A stretch of 64,000 nt of DNA from Streptomyces sp. NBC_00576. GTDB lineage: Bacteria; Actinomycetota; Actinomycetes; Streptomycetales; Streptomycetaceae. Below the pieces are notes generated by a model. It was not told the origin of the DNA. It saw only the letters and a program-made list of their open reading frames with translations, and ran no database searches. The stretch is from NCBI RefSeq assembly GCF_036345175.1, contig NZ_CP107780.1, positions 10,416,001 to 10,480,000 on the forward strand, given 5' to 3'. Both the position numbers and the translations under genes were made by a program. Below are positions 52,947 through 61,297 of this stretch, one piece after another (the first letter of the stretch is position 1; each line of letters opens with the position of its first letter).

Positions 52947-53933
52947 TCAACTTCCGCTGGGGACGTCGGGCCTGATCAGGCCTTGGCAGCGGAGGTCGTC
53001 CCAGAGCGCCTGGGGGATGGTGCTCCGGTGGAGTTCCGCGTTGCGGGTCACCTGTGCGCGGTCTCGCATGCCGAGCGTGACGTTGACCGTACTGGGGTGG
53101 GTGGCCGGGAAGGCGATGGCGGCGGCGGGCAGGGTGGTGCCGTGCGCTTCGCATACCTCGGCGATCGCCCGTGCGCGGGCGATCAGTTCCGGTGGGGCCT
53201 CCTGGTAGTCGTACTTCATCCCCTCTGCGGGCCGGTTGAGGGAGAGCAGGCCGGAGTTGAAGACGCCGACCGCCACCACGCTCTTGCCGAGTTCGTACGC
53301 GGCGGGCAGGACGTCGTCCAGGGCGGACTGGTCGAGGAGTGTGTAGCGGCCCGCGAGCATGACCACGTCGGCGGCGGTCTCGCGCAGGAAGCGGGCGAGC
53401 ATGGCCGACTGGTTCATGCCGGCGCCGATCGCGCCGATCACGCCCTGGTCGCGCAGCTCCGCGAGCGTGGGCATGGCCTCCTCGGCCGCCTGCCGCCAGT
53501 GGTCGTCCGGATCGTGCAGGTAGACGATGTCCAGCCGGTCCAGGCCGGTGCGGCGTAGGGAGTCCTCGATGGAGCGCAGTACGCCGTCGCGGCTGAAGTC
53601 CCACTGGCGGCGCAGGTCGTCGCGTACGACGAAGCCGTCGCTGTCGACGCCTCGTGGCTGCTCGTTGGGGACGAGAAGCCGACCGACCTTGGAGGAGACG
53701 ACGTAGTCGTCTCGGGGGTGCTCCCGCAGGGCCGCCCCGAGACGGTGTTCGGAGAGGCCGAGCCCGTAGTGCGGGGCGGTGTCGAAGTACCGTATGCCCG
53801 CGTCCCAGGCCGCGTGGACGGCGGCCGACGCGTCCTCGGCCGAGGTGGTCCGGTAGAGGTTGCCGATCACCGCGGCGCCGAAACCGAGTTCGGTGAGTTC
53901 GACGCGGGTGTTGTGGATCTTCCGGCGTTGCAA
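52947..53933 (-). CDS. Aldo/keto reductase, L-fucose/D-threo-aldose dehydrogenase-like
   Basis: A 328-residue aldo/keto reductase. The tetrad appears as Asp and Tyr in YFDTAPHYGLGLSE, Lys in VSSKVGRLL and His in YLHDPDDHW; the WDFSRDGVLRSIEDSLRRTG helix is typical of the L-fucose/D-arabinose dehydrogenase subgroup, which oxidises the sugar at C1 to a lactone. The TTG start at 53933 has GAGGAG upstream. It is the last gene of the deoxyhexose operon; the fuconolactonase-type gene upstream would open the lactone it makes. Confidence 0.87.
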   Translation of the reverse strand: MQRRKIHNTRVELTELGFGAAVIGNLYRTTSAEDASAAVHAAWDAGIRYFDTAPHYGLGLSEHRLGAALREHPRDDYVVSSKVGRLLVPNEQPRGVDSDGFVVRDDLRRQWDFSRDGVLRSIEDSLRRTGLDRLDIVYLHDPDDHWRQAAEEAMPTLAELRDQGVIGAIGAGMNQSAMLARFLRETAADVVMLAGRYTLLDQSALDDVLPAAYELGKSVVAVGVFNSGLLSLNRPAEGMKYDYQEAPPELIARARAIAEVCEAHGTTLPAAAIAFPATHPSTVNVTLGMRDRAQVTRNAELHRSTIPQALWDDLRCQGLIRPDVPSGS

Positions 53934-53967
53934 GACGTTCTCCTCGGGGAGGTCGATCGGCGTATGG

Positions 53968-54123
53968 TCAGCGCCGCGCGTGGGCCGAGGCGCAGGCCAT
54001 GAGCGCCTCGACGTCGGCGAGCGCGGCCATGGAGACGTCTTCGGGGGGCATGGCCGATGCGGTCCAGGCTGTGCAGGCCGGGCCGCGCTCCGCCCCTACC
54101 GACGTCACGTCGGTGTCGTTCAT
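53968..54123 (-). CDS. Possible 51-residue protein or gene remnant
   Basis: A short frame whose ATG overlaps the stop of the SDR gene (ATGA) and which ends 34 bases before the AKR gene. MNDTDVTSVGAERGPACTAW, then MPPEDVSMAALADVEALMAC. No family recognised; two Cys. The coupling favours translation, but it could be the start of a deleted operon gene. Confidence 0.35.
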   Translation of the reverse strand: MNDTDVTSVGAERGPACTAWTASAMPPEDVSMAALADVEALMACASAHARR

Positions 54124-54881
54124 CGGCCGAGCCAGCCGCCGTCGACGGGCAGGACGACGCCGTGGAGGTAGGCGGCGGCGTCGGAGGCGAGGAAGACGGT
54201 GGCGCCGGCGAGGTCGTCGGCGCTGCCCCAGCGGCCGGCGGGGATGCGGTCGAGGATGGCCTTGCTGCGGACGGGGTCGGCCTGCAGGGCCTGGGTGTTG
54301 TCGGTGGCGATGTAGCCGGGCGCGATGGCGTTGACGTTGACGCCGTGCGGGGCCCACTCGTTGGCCAGTGCCTTGGTCAGGCCGGCGATGCCGTGTTTGG
54401 CGGCGGTGTAGCCGGGGACGGTGATACCGCCCTGGAAGCTGAGCAGCGACGCGGTGAAGACGATCTTTCCCTGTCCTCGGGCGACCATCGCCGCGCCGAC
54501 GGCACGGGTCAGCGCGAACTGGGCGGTGAGGTTGACCTGGAGGACCAGCTCCCAGTCGGCGTCGGTGTGTTCGGCGGCCGGGGCGCGGCGGATGGTGCCC
54601 GCGTTGTTGACGAGGATGTCCACCGGCCGTGCGCGTCCGGCGAGGTCGGCGCCCAGCGCCCGTACGGCCGCCGGGTCGGCGAAGTCGGTGCGGATCGCCT
54701 CGAAGGTACGCCCCGCGGCACGCACGTCCTTGTCGACCGCGCTGCCGGATTCCTCCAGGGTGGCGCTGACGCCGATGATGTCCGCGCCGGCCTCGGCGAG
54801 TGCGCGGGCCATGGCCCGGCCGATGCCACGCCGGGCCCCGGTGACGACGGCGAGCTTCCCGGTGAGGTCGAAGGCGGTCAT
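54120..54881 (-). CDS. Short-chain dehydrogenase (2-deoxy-gluconate/sugar-acid dehydrogenase-like)
   Basis: A 253-residue classical SDR. NAD(P) motif LAVVTGARRGIGRAMARALA, VNNAG, catalytic Ser (TASLLSFQGG) and Tyr-Lys in YTAAKHGIAG, and a C-terminal VVLPVDGGWLGR. It resembles KduD/SDR enzymes that oxidise or reduce keto-deoxy-sugar acids, fitting a 2-keto-3-deoxy-L-fuconate dehydrogenase step of the non-phosphorylating pathway. The start overlaps the ADH stop by four bases (ATGA). Confidence 0.9.
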   Translation of the reverse strand: MTAFDLTGKLAVVTGARRGIGRAMARALAEAGADIIGVSATLEESGSAVDKDVRAAGRTFEAIRTDFADPAAVRALGADLAGRARPVDILVNNAGTIRRAPAAEHTDADWELVLQVNLTAQFALTRAVGAAMVARGQGKIVFTASLLSFQGGITVPGYTAAKHGIAGLTKALANEWAPHGVNVNAIAPGYIATDNTQALQADPVRSKAILDRIPAGRWGSADDLAGATVFLASDAAAYLHGVVLPVDGGWLGR

Positions 54882-55987
54882 ACGGCGACTCCCTGAGCGT
54901 CGTCGGCGTCGGCGTCGGCGTCGGCGTCGGTGTTGGTGGTGGCGTCGGTGTCGGTGGTGTCGGTGTCGGTGGTGCAGTCCACGAGGATCTTCATCACGTT
55001 GCCGCCGCCTTCCAGGGCCTCGAACGCGGCGGGCGCCTGGGTGAGGGGGACGATCTTGCTGATCAGCCGTTCGGCGGGGATGGTGCGGTCGGCGACCAGG
55101 GTCACGGCTTTTTCGAAGTCGGTGCGGTCGTACAAGCGGGCGCCCACCAGGGTGAGTTCGCGCCAGAAGAAGCGGTGCAGGTTGATCTCGCGGGGCCGGG
55201 GATGGATGGCGACCAGGCACAGCCGCCCGCGCACACCCAGCACGTCGACCGCGCTGTCCACACCGCCCGCCGCGCCGGACACCTCGAAGGCGACGTCCGC
55301 GCCCGCGTCCCGGGTCCACTCACCGGCCAACGAGGGTACGTCTGCGGTGGCCGGGTTCCAGGTGGTCAGGCCCAGCTCCTCGGCGAGCAGGCGCCGGTGG
55401 GCGTTCAGCTCCACCACCCGCGCATCGGCGCCCGCGGCCCGCGCGACCAGTGCGATGAGGATGCCGACCGGGCCGCCGCCGACCACGACGACCTTCTCGC
55501 CCTCGACGACCCCGGCCCGGCCGACGTCGTGCACGGCCACGGCGGTGGGTTCGACGAGTGCGGCCCGGTCCAGGGCAAGGGTGTCGGGCAGCCGGATCAG
55601 GGTGGAGGCGGGTACGGTCCAGCGCTGCTGCATCGCGCCGGGGGAGTCGATGCCGATGAAGTCGAGGTGCTGGCAGATGTGCTGGTGGCCCTTGAGACAG
55701 GCCGGGCAGGTGTCGTCCCAGCGCAGCGGCATCACCGTGACCGCGTCACCGGGCGCCCAGCCCTCGACGTCCGGGCCGACACGGACGACACGGCCGGACA
55801 TCTCGTGTCCCAGGACAGCGGGCGTGGACACCCGGGCGTCCATGTCGCCGTGGAAGATGTGCAGGTCGGTGCCGCAGATACCGACATAGGCGGGCGCCAG
55901 CTCCACCTCACCCGGACCGGGCGAGCGGGTCTCGGCGGAAGCCGTGTCCAGAGTGCGGGCAGACATGTAACGGACGGCGAGAGTCAT
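54878..55987 (-). CDS. Zinc-dependent medium-chain alcohol/sugar dehydrogenase with TD-repeat tail
   Basis: A 369-residue MDR enzyme. The catalytic zinc site is CGTDLHIFHGD, GHE in LGHEMSGRVV and Glu in LVEPTAVAVHDV; structural zinc is at CPACLKGHQHIC. The nucleotide fold VVVVGGGPVGILIALVARAA is intact. Family members oxidise polyols or sugar acids (threonine or galactitol dehydrogenase type). The last 30 residues are an odd tail of Thr/Asp/Ala repeats (TDTDTTDTDATTNTDADADA) that comes from a simple GTCGGY DNA repeat. Coupled to the SDR gene by overlap. Confidence 0.9.
   Translation of the reverse strand: MTLAVRYMSARTLDTASAETRSPGPGEVELAPAYVGICGTDLHIFHGDMDARVSTPAVLGHEMSGRVVRVGPDVEGWAPGDAVTVMPLRWDDTCPACLKGHQHICQHLDFIGIDSPGAMQQRWTVPASTLIRLPDTLALDRAALVEPTAVAVHDVGRAGVVEGEKVVVVGGGPVGILIALVARAAGADARVVELNAHRRLLAEELGLTTWNPATADVPSLAGEWTRDAGADVAFEVSGAAGGVDSAVDVLGVRGRLCLVAIHPRPREINLHRFFWRELTLVGARLYDRTDFEKAVTLVADRTIPAERLISKIVPLTQAPAAFEALEGGGNVMKILVDCTTDTDTTDTDATTNTDADADADADDAQGVAV
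54900..54973. repeat. GTCGGY hexanucleotide repeat at the 3' end of the ADH gene
   Basis: On the plus strand GTCGGC repeats five times, followed by GTCGGT/GGTGGT variants for about 74 bases. It adds the Thr/Asp/Ala tail to the dehydrogenase and lies just before the SDR start. Repeat number could vary. Confidence 0.85.
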
Positions 55988-56024
55988 CGTGTCGTCAGGG
56001 TCCCTTCAGCGCGGACGCCGATAG

Positions 56025-56909
56025 TCAACTGCGGGCGGGAAGGCGGTAGAAGGTGGTCGCGGTGCCGGCGAGGAGTGCGTCGATCTCGTTCTCGGCACAG
56101 TCGGTGAGCAGTTCGTCCATGGTGGCGGCCCAGCGGTTCCAGCCGCCCGCGAGGTTCGCGACCGGCCAGTCGGAGCCGAACATCAGCCGATCGGGTCCGA
56201 AGGCGGTGAGCAGGGTGTCCCAGACGGGGCGGATGTCGGCGGTCGTCCAGGCGTCGTGGTCGGCTTCGGTGATCAGTCCCGACAGTTTGCAGACCACCTG
56301 CGGGTGCGCGGCCAGCTGTTGCACCTGGCGTCGCCAGTCCGCCAGTTCGCCCCGGGCGATGGGCGGCTTGCCCGCGTGGTCGAGCACCTGTGGCAGCTCG
56401 GGAAACCGTTCGGCCAGGCGGGTCGCCTGGTCGAGCTGGTGGCTGCGGACCAGTACGTCGTAGGAGAGCCCCCGGTCCCTGACCGCCGCCAACCCCCGCT
56501 CCACATCCGGGCGTTGCAGCCAGCGTGGGTTCGTCTCCCCCTGGACGAGATGGCGCAGGGAGCGCAGATAGGCGCCGCCCGGGCCGGCGAGCAGTCGGTC
56601 CAGCATCTCGCCGATCACCGGCGATGTCAGGTCCGCCCAGCCGACCACTGCCTCGATCAGCGGTTCCTGCTCCGCGAGGGCGAGCAGGTCCTCGGTCTCG
56701 GGCACGTCCGGCATGCACTGCACGACCACCGTGCTGTGCAGATGACGACCCGCGATGGGGTGAGTTGCGGTGGAGCGCAGGTCGCCGGGGGTGAAGGTAC
56801 GGCTGATCGATGACAGGGCGGGGTCGTCGAGCCAGGACTGCGGACGCCGGTCGAGGTCCCAGAGGTGATGGTGGGCGTCGATGAGGACGGGGGCGGGGGC
56901 AGAGGTCAC
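56025..56909 (-). CDS. Amidohydrolase_2 lactonase (L-fuconolactonase-like)
   Basis: A 294-residue TIM-barrel hydrolase. The metal motif is LIDAHHHLWDLD, with VVQCMPDVPETEDLLALAEQ, GVRHLVQG-like SLRHLVQGETNPRWL, LDHAGKPP (His) and MFGSDWPVANL (Asp). These are the features of L-rhamnono/fuconolactonases. The GTG at 56909 opens the metal domain with no signal. It would hydrolyse L-fucono-1,5-lactone made by the AKR. The gene sits between mutarotase and ADH on the same strand. Confidence 0.9.
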   Translation of the reverse strand: MTSAPAPVLIDAHHHLWDLDRRPQSWLDDPALSSISRTFTPGDLRSTATHPIAGRHLHSTVVVQCMPDVPETEDLLALAEQEPLIEAVVGWADLTSPVIGEMLDRLLAGPGGAYLRSLRHLVQGETNPRWLQRPDVERGLAAVRDRGLSYDVLVRSHQLDQATRLAERFPELPQVLDHAGKPPIARGELADWRRQVQQLAAHPQVVCKLSGLITEADHDAWTTADIRPVWDTLLTAFGPDRLMFGSDWPVANLAGGWNRWAATMDELLTDCAENEIDALLAGTATTFYRLPARS

Positions 56910-56946
56910 GGCGGGTTCCAAGTCGGTCGGTCTGGTGGGCGTCGCG

Positions 56947-57294
56947 TCAGACGGTGGAGTCCTCGCCGGGCGGGTCGAGGTGCCAGACCTCGGTGAGTTC
57001 CGTCCACTGGCGTGAGTCTCCCCGGTCCGGCCACGGTTCCTGGCAGGGGTCGGTGAGTTTCCACCACTCCTGCGTTTCGGGATCGGCTTCGAGGACGGCC
57101 ATGTCGGCCTCGAAGTCGTCGCCGTGGTACTCGAAGTAGGCGAACAGGACGTCACCCTGGAGGAAGATGCCGTAGTTGCGGATCTGTGCCCGGTGCATGG
57201 CCGCTTGGACGCCGGGCCAGACGGCGGAGTGGAGTTCGAGGTACTCCTCCCGGTGTTCGGGACGGAGCTTGATGGTCTGGGCGATGCGCTTCAT
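56947..57294 (-). CDS. L-rhamnose mutarotase family (RhaM)
   Basis: A 115-residue DUF718/RhaM protein: MKRIAQTIKLRPEHREEYLE, LHSAVWPGVQAAMHRAQIRN, YGIFLQGDVLFAYFEYHG and WWKLTDPCQEPWP. The active-site His (LHSAVWPG), Tyr and Trp-Trp residues are present. It interconverts alpha and beta anomers of L-rhamnose or L-fucose after import. The ATG overlaps the stop of the upstream 671-residue gene (ATGA). Confidence 0.93.
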   Translation of the reverse strand: MKRIAQTIKLRPEHREEYLELHSAVWPGVQAAMHRAQIRNYGIFLQGDVLFAYFEYHGDDFEADMAVLEADPETQEWWKLTDPCQEPWPDRGDSRQWTELTEVWHLDPPGEDSTV

Positions 57295-59306
57295 GCCGTG
57301 GTCTCCTCCGCGCCCGGGGAGGGCTCGTCGGCCGGGGTGTCGAACGGGGTGCGGTAGCTGGGAGTGTTGGTGCGCAGGCCGAGCCGCAGGACGAGCTTGA
57401 TGCGGGTGGACGCGGGCAGCCGGACCGTCAGGAAGGCACTGTCGCAGACCTGCTCCGACTCGGTGACGACGGGCTCGGTGTGGCCGTAGTCGTACATGTC
57501 ACCGATCCAGCCGTCGTCCGCGCAGGTCGTGTAGCGGACGGCGGTGATGGTGTGCTCGGCGAAGGCGCCCGCTTGGACGATCACCGCGCGGTCCGTCCCG
57601 GGGGACAGGTTGACGAGTTCGACAGTGGTCGCCTCGGGGGCGATGGAGGTGACCAGCGCGGCCACGTCCGGCGGCAGGCCGGCGCGGCGCGCCTCGGCGT
57701 CGTGGTAGCGCAGCCTGGCCTGCTGCAGGCCCCCGTTGTACAGCACCTGGGGGCCGCCCCAGGTTAGCTGGACGAGGGCCTCGGTGGCCACGGGGTTGCA
57801 CTGCTGCCATACGTGGATGTCGGCCTCGGGCACGTCCAGGTCGCGGTAGCGGTCGATGCGCCGCAGGCGGTGGCGGATCTGGGCCTGGGCGGTGGCGAGG
57901 ATCCGCTCGGGATAGCCGGGGTCGTCACCGGCGAGGAAGGCGAACCACGCCTTCTCGTGGCCGGACTCCTCCTTGGCGCGGAACGGCCGGACGGTCCGCC
58001 AGTCGATGCCGTCGACCTCGCGCAGTCCCTCCAGTCGGGCGCGGTCGGCGTCGGAGGCGGTGTGGTGCCACAGGGCCACCGGCACGGGCGGCGTGGCCGG
58101 GTTGTAGTCGAACCAGCCCGAGTCGTTGTGCCGGAACGGCAGATGCGGCGTGGGCGTGTGGGCGTCCGGCCCGAGTTCGACCACCCACTTGGAGGGGAGG
58201 CTGGAGTCCGCCTCGGTGTGCGGCATCACCTTGCCGCGTTCGATCAGGGCGTCGAGTGAGGTCGCGACCATGGAGAGGTAGTCGTCGTCCCCGGTGACCG
58301 TGGCCGCCGCCAGCGCCGCCACGGTCGCCGCGTGGCCCACACTGTGCCAGCCGTGCGGCCAGGACCAGCCGTAGTGGCCGCCGTACCAGCGGCCCTCCAG
58401 CAGGCTGCCGACGACACCGTCCGGGCCGACGTTGTCCGGGATGAGACCGCCGTTCGCCTCGGTGCGCTCCCGCCACGCGCCGACGTACTCCACGATCCAG
58501 TCGCGGTAGCGGTCCTCGCCGGTCAGGATCCACGCGTTGAGGACCAGTCCCGCCGCGGCGAGGTTGACCGCGGTGTCGCCGACGCCCGTCCGGTCCCGCA
58601 TCTGCGCACCGAGACGAGGATCCGCGGAGAGCGGGAACGGACCGCCGTCCGCCTCGGGGATCCACTCGAGCGGGAAGCCGTACGTCTCGGCCTCCTTCTG
58701 CATCCAGGGATAGACGTCGCCGTCGAACACGCCGTGGCGGTCGGGGTCGCTGCCGTTGTGCGGGCGAGTGATGACACGGTGGTCGGGGTCGTAGTTGCCC
58801 TTGGCCGGGTCGACGTACAACTCGGCGAAGCGCAGGGCGCGTTCGGACCAGCGCTCGGGGGCGGCCATGCACAGGAAGTAGAGCAGGAGCAGGCTCTCGC
58901 CCTGGTGGAACCAGTCGTAGCCGCGTTCGTACTCGTCGCGCAGCATGTCCAGTTCGGTGAGCTGGCGGGTCACGCCCTCCCAATGCTTCTCACTGGCGGG
59001 CAGCAGGTCGTCGGCGCCGCCGAGGAGGTACAACTGGGGCCAGTTGAAGAACACCTCGTAGAAGTCGTCCACACCGTCGCGGGTGGTGAGCGGGCCGGTG
59101 TAGTTCAGCCGGCCGTCCGGGCCGGTGAAGTCGCGGGCGAAGCGGCGCCAGGCGTGGTCGAGGAGCTCGAACAGGGACCGTTGGGCGACGGCCCATCCGG
59201 GTGGTTCGAGTACCGGCACGCGGGCCTGGACCTCGGGCGGCGCGGTGGGTCGGACGAGGGCCGGAGCGTCCTCACCCGACGTGCGGTCGGAAGAGCTGGA
59301 GGGCAT
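57291..59306 (-). CDS. Large unrecognised cytoplasmic protein, (alpha/alpha)-barrel glycosidase-like
   Basis: A 671-residue protein with no signal peptide and no family I can name. Repeated helical segments rich in Trp/Tyr and acids (SLFELLDHAWRRFARDFTGP, DDFYEVFFNWPQLYLLGG, YDWFHQGESLLLLYFLCMA, WYGGHYGWSWPHGWHSVGHA) are like (alpha/alpha)6 toroid glycosidases or lyases. A C-terminal beta domain (VTSIAPEATTVELVNLSPGT to LTVRLPASTRIKLVLRLGLR) follows. The operon context (mutarotase, lactonase, ABC importer) suggests a hydrolase that frees a deoxyhexose or uronic acid from an imported oligosaccharide. Candidate acids are in DNSG/EADGGPFP and WNPATPP-type loops, but none can be assigned. Confidence 0.75.
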   Translation of the reverse strand: MPSSSSDRTSGEDAPALVRPTAPPEVQARVPVLEPPGWAVAQRSLFELLDHAWRRFARDFTGPDGRLNYTGPLTTRDGVDDFYEVFFNWPQLYLLGGADDLLPASEKHWEGVTRQLTELDMLRDEYERGYDWFHQGESLLLLYFLCMAAPERWSERALRFAELYVDPAKGNYDPDHRVITRPHNGSDPDRHGVFDGDVYPWMQKEAETYGFPLEWIPEADGGPFPLSADPRLGAQMRDRTGVGDTAVNLAAAGLVLNAWILTGEDRYRDWIVEYVGAWRERTEANGGLIPDNVGPDGVVGSLLEGRWYGGHYGWSWPHGWHSVGHAATVAALAAATVTGDDDYLSMVATSLDALIERGKVMPHTEADSSLPSKWVVELGPDAHTPTPHLPFRHNDSGWFDYNPATPPVPVALWHHTASDADRARLEGLREVDGIDWRTVRPFRAKEESGHEKAWFAFLAGDDPGYPERILATAQAQIRHRLRRIDRYRDLDVPEADIHVWQQCNPVATEALVQLTWGGPQVLYNGGLQQARLRYHDAEARRAGLPPDVAALVTSIAPEATTVELVNLSPGTDRAVIVQAGAFAEHTITAVRYTTCADDGWIGDMYDYGHTEPVVTESEQVCDSAFLTVRLPASTRIKLVLRLGLRTNTPSYRTPFDTPADEPSPGAEETTA

Positions 59307-59415
59307 GGGAAGGATCTCCGTTCGGGGGTGGCGGCGCGGTGCGCGTACCGGGGACGACGGCCGGGCGGACGGGTGCCGGCTGCGGACGTCATGTCGTGGA
59401 GCTGCAGGCCGGGGC

Positions 59416-60393
59416 CTACTCCTTGGTGGCTCCGGCGAGCATCCCGCTGACCAGGAAGCGCTGGGCGAACAGGAAGACGACCAGCACCGGTGTGATGGCC
59501 AGCAGCGTGGCCAGCGCCAGTTGCGGGCGCTCGATCGCGAGGTCGCCGACAGCGGGGTTGAAGGAGGGCACGTTGCTGAGCAGGCTTCCGACGCCCACCT
59601 GGATCGGCATCTGGTCGCTCTCGGGAAGCATCACGTACGGCAGGAAGTAGTTGGTCCAGTTGGCGACGAAGCTGAAGAAGCCCACGAGGGCGATCACCGG
59701 CGTCGCCAGCGGCAGCGCGATGTGCCGGAAGACGCCGAACTCCGAGCAGCCGTCCATCCGTGCCGCCGCCAGCAGGTCCTTCGGTACGGCGGTGGTGAAG
59801 TAGATGTACGTCAGGTACACGCCGAACGGGTAGAACGAGTACGGCAGGATGATCGACCACATCGTGCCGATCAGACGCACCGCGTTGATCTCCAGGAACA
59901 GCGGCACCACCAGCGTCGCGGTCGGCATGAGCATCACCACGAGGGTCGAGACGAGCAGCGTGTGACGGCCGCGGAACTCGGTCATCGCCAGGGCGTACCC
60001 CGCGGGGATGGCCACGCAGAGCGTGATGACCAGCGAGATCACCGCGTAGAGCGTGGAGTTGCCCAGCCACTGCATGATGGCGTTGTCCTGGAACGCCGTG
60101 AGGGCGTCCCAGTTGGCCTTGAAGGCGTGCCAGGAGCCGAAGGACAGCGGGCTGCCGTGGACGAGTTGCTGGTCGGTCTTGGTCGCCGCGAGGACGAGCC
60201 ACACCACCGGCAGCACGAAGAACACCATGAACACGGCCAGTACGGAGCCGATCAGCAGGCGGGGCGCGAGGCGACGCGGGGAGAAGGTGCGCCGCCGCTC
60301 GGTGGCCTGGTGGTGCGCTCGGCTCATGACGCTTGGTTCCCGTTCCGTGCGTGGTGTGACGGTGGCCGGTACGGCAGAGGTCTCAGTCGGCAT
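59416..60393 (-). CDS. Carbohydrate ABC transporter permease (MalG type)
   Basis: A 325-residue inner-membrane permease with six helices (LLIGSVLAVFMVFFVLPVVW, LYAVISLVITLCVAIPAGYA, LLVSTLVVMLMPTATLVVPL and so on). The EAA loop AARMDGCSEFGVFRHIALPL contacts the ATPase. The ATG at 60393 overlaps the end of the MalF-type gene by 11 bases; a later ATG at 60327 is possible. No ATPase gene lies in the operon, so a shared MsiK-type ATPase elsewhere is probable, as is usual in Streptomyces. Confidence 0.92.
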   Translation of the reverse strand: MPTETSAVPATVTPRTEREPSVMSRAHHQATERRRTFSPRRLAPRLLIGSVLAVFMVFFVLPVVWLVLAATKTDQQLVHGSPLSFGSWHAFKANWDALTAFQDNAIMQWLGNSTLYAVISLVITLCVAIPAGYALAMTEFRGRHTLLVSTLVVMLMPTATLVVPLFLEINAVRLIGTMWSIILPYSFYPFGVYLTYIYFTTAVPKDLLAAARMDGCSEFGVFRHIALPLATPVIALVGFFSFVANWTNYFLPYVMLPESDQMPIQVGVGSLLSNVPSFNPAVGDLAIERPQLALATLLAITPVLVVFLFAQRFLVSGMLAGATKE

Positions 60394-61297
60394 CGAAGAA
60401 CCCCGACCGTGCGACGAAGACCGCGGCGGCCGACACACTGACGACCAGGAGCTCCACCGAGACCGCGGCGGCGCCGTTGATGTTGTTCATCTGGAAGGCG
60501 AAGTCGTACGTCAGCTGGTTCAGCGAGTAGTCGCGTCCGGCGACGCCCACGCTGGCCAGGGAGAGCAACTGCGGCTCCACGAAGAGCTGGGCGCCGCCCG
60601 CGAAGGCCAGGATCACCATGTACACGATCCACTTGCGGAGCATGGGGATCTGCACACGCCAGGCGGTCTGCCAGGCGCTCGCACCGTCGATGCGCGCGGC
60701 TTCCATGACGTCCTGGGGGATGTTGTTCAGCGCGCCGTAGATGACGACGATCCAGCCACCCGCGCCGGTCCAGAACGCGATGATCGTGAACAGCACGGGC
60801 AGGTTGCCGGGAGCGATGACCTCACCGAACGTGTGGAATCCCAGCATGCCCAGCAGCGAGCTGACCGGGCTCACCGCCGGGTCGAGCATGAACAGCCACA
60901 CCAGCACGCTCGCGGCGCCGGCGAGGGCTCCGGGGATGTAGTAGAGGAAGCGCAGGGACTTGCTGACACCGCCCGAGGCGAGACGGTGCAGCAGCAGAGC
61001 CAGGGCCACCACGAACACCACGAGCGAGACCAGCCAGAAGAGGAGGTACAGCGCGACATGGCCCACGGCGTCCAGGAAACGGAAGTCCTGCGCTGTGGTG
61101 ATGAAGTTGGTGAAGCCGCTGAAACTGCCCCCGGCGTCGGTGAAGGCGAAGTAGACGGCGTAACCGGTCGGCAGGATGCCGAACGCGATCAGCAGGAGCA
61201 CGTAGACGGCGACGAAGGCGACACCGGCCCGGCTCTGCCGGGCGGTGCCGCGAGGGCGCCGCCGGGCAGAACCGGCCGAGGGGTGCGTCTCGGTCAC
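60383..61297 (-). CDS. Carbohydrate ABC transporter permease (MalF type)
   Basis: A 304-residue permease with about six helices (GVAFVAVYVLLLIAFGILPT, HVALYLLFWLVSLVVFVVAL, LPVLFTIIAFWTGAGGWIVV) and EAA loop EAARIDGASAWQTAWRVQIP. The GTG at 61297 overlaps the binding-protein stop by four bases (GTGA). Works with the MalG-type permease and the lipoprotein to import sugar. Confidence 0.93.
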   Translation of the reverse strand: MTETHPSAGSARRRPRGTARQSRAGVAFVAVYVLLLIAFGILPTGYAVYFAFTDAGGSFSGFTNFITTAQDFRFLDAVGHVALYLLFWLVSLVVFVVALALLLHRLASGGVSKSLRFLYYIPGALAGAASVLVWLFMLDPAVSPVSSLLGMLGFHTFGEVIAPGNLPVLFTIIAFWTGAGGWIVVIYGALNNIPQDVMEAARIDGASAWQTAWRVQIPMLRKWIVYMVILAFAGGAQLFVEPQLLSLASVGVAGRDYSLNQLTYDFAFQMNNINGAAAVSVELLVVSVSAAAVFVARSGFFDAD

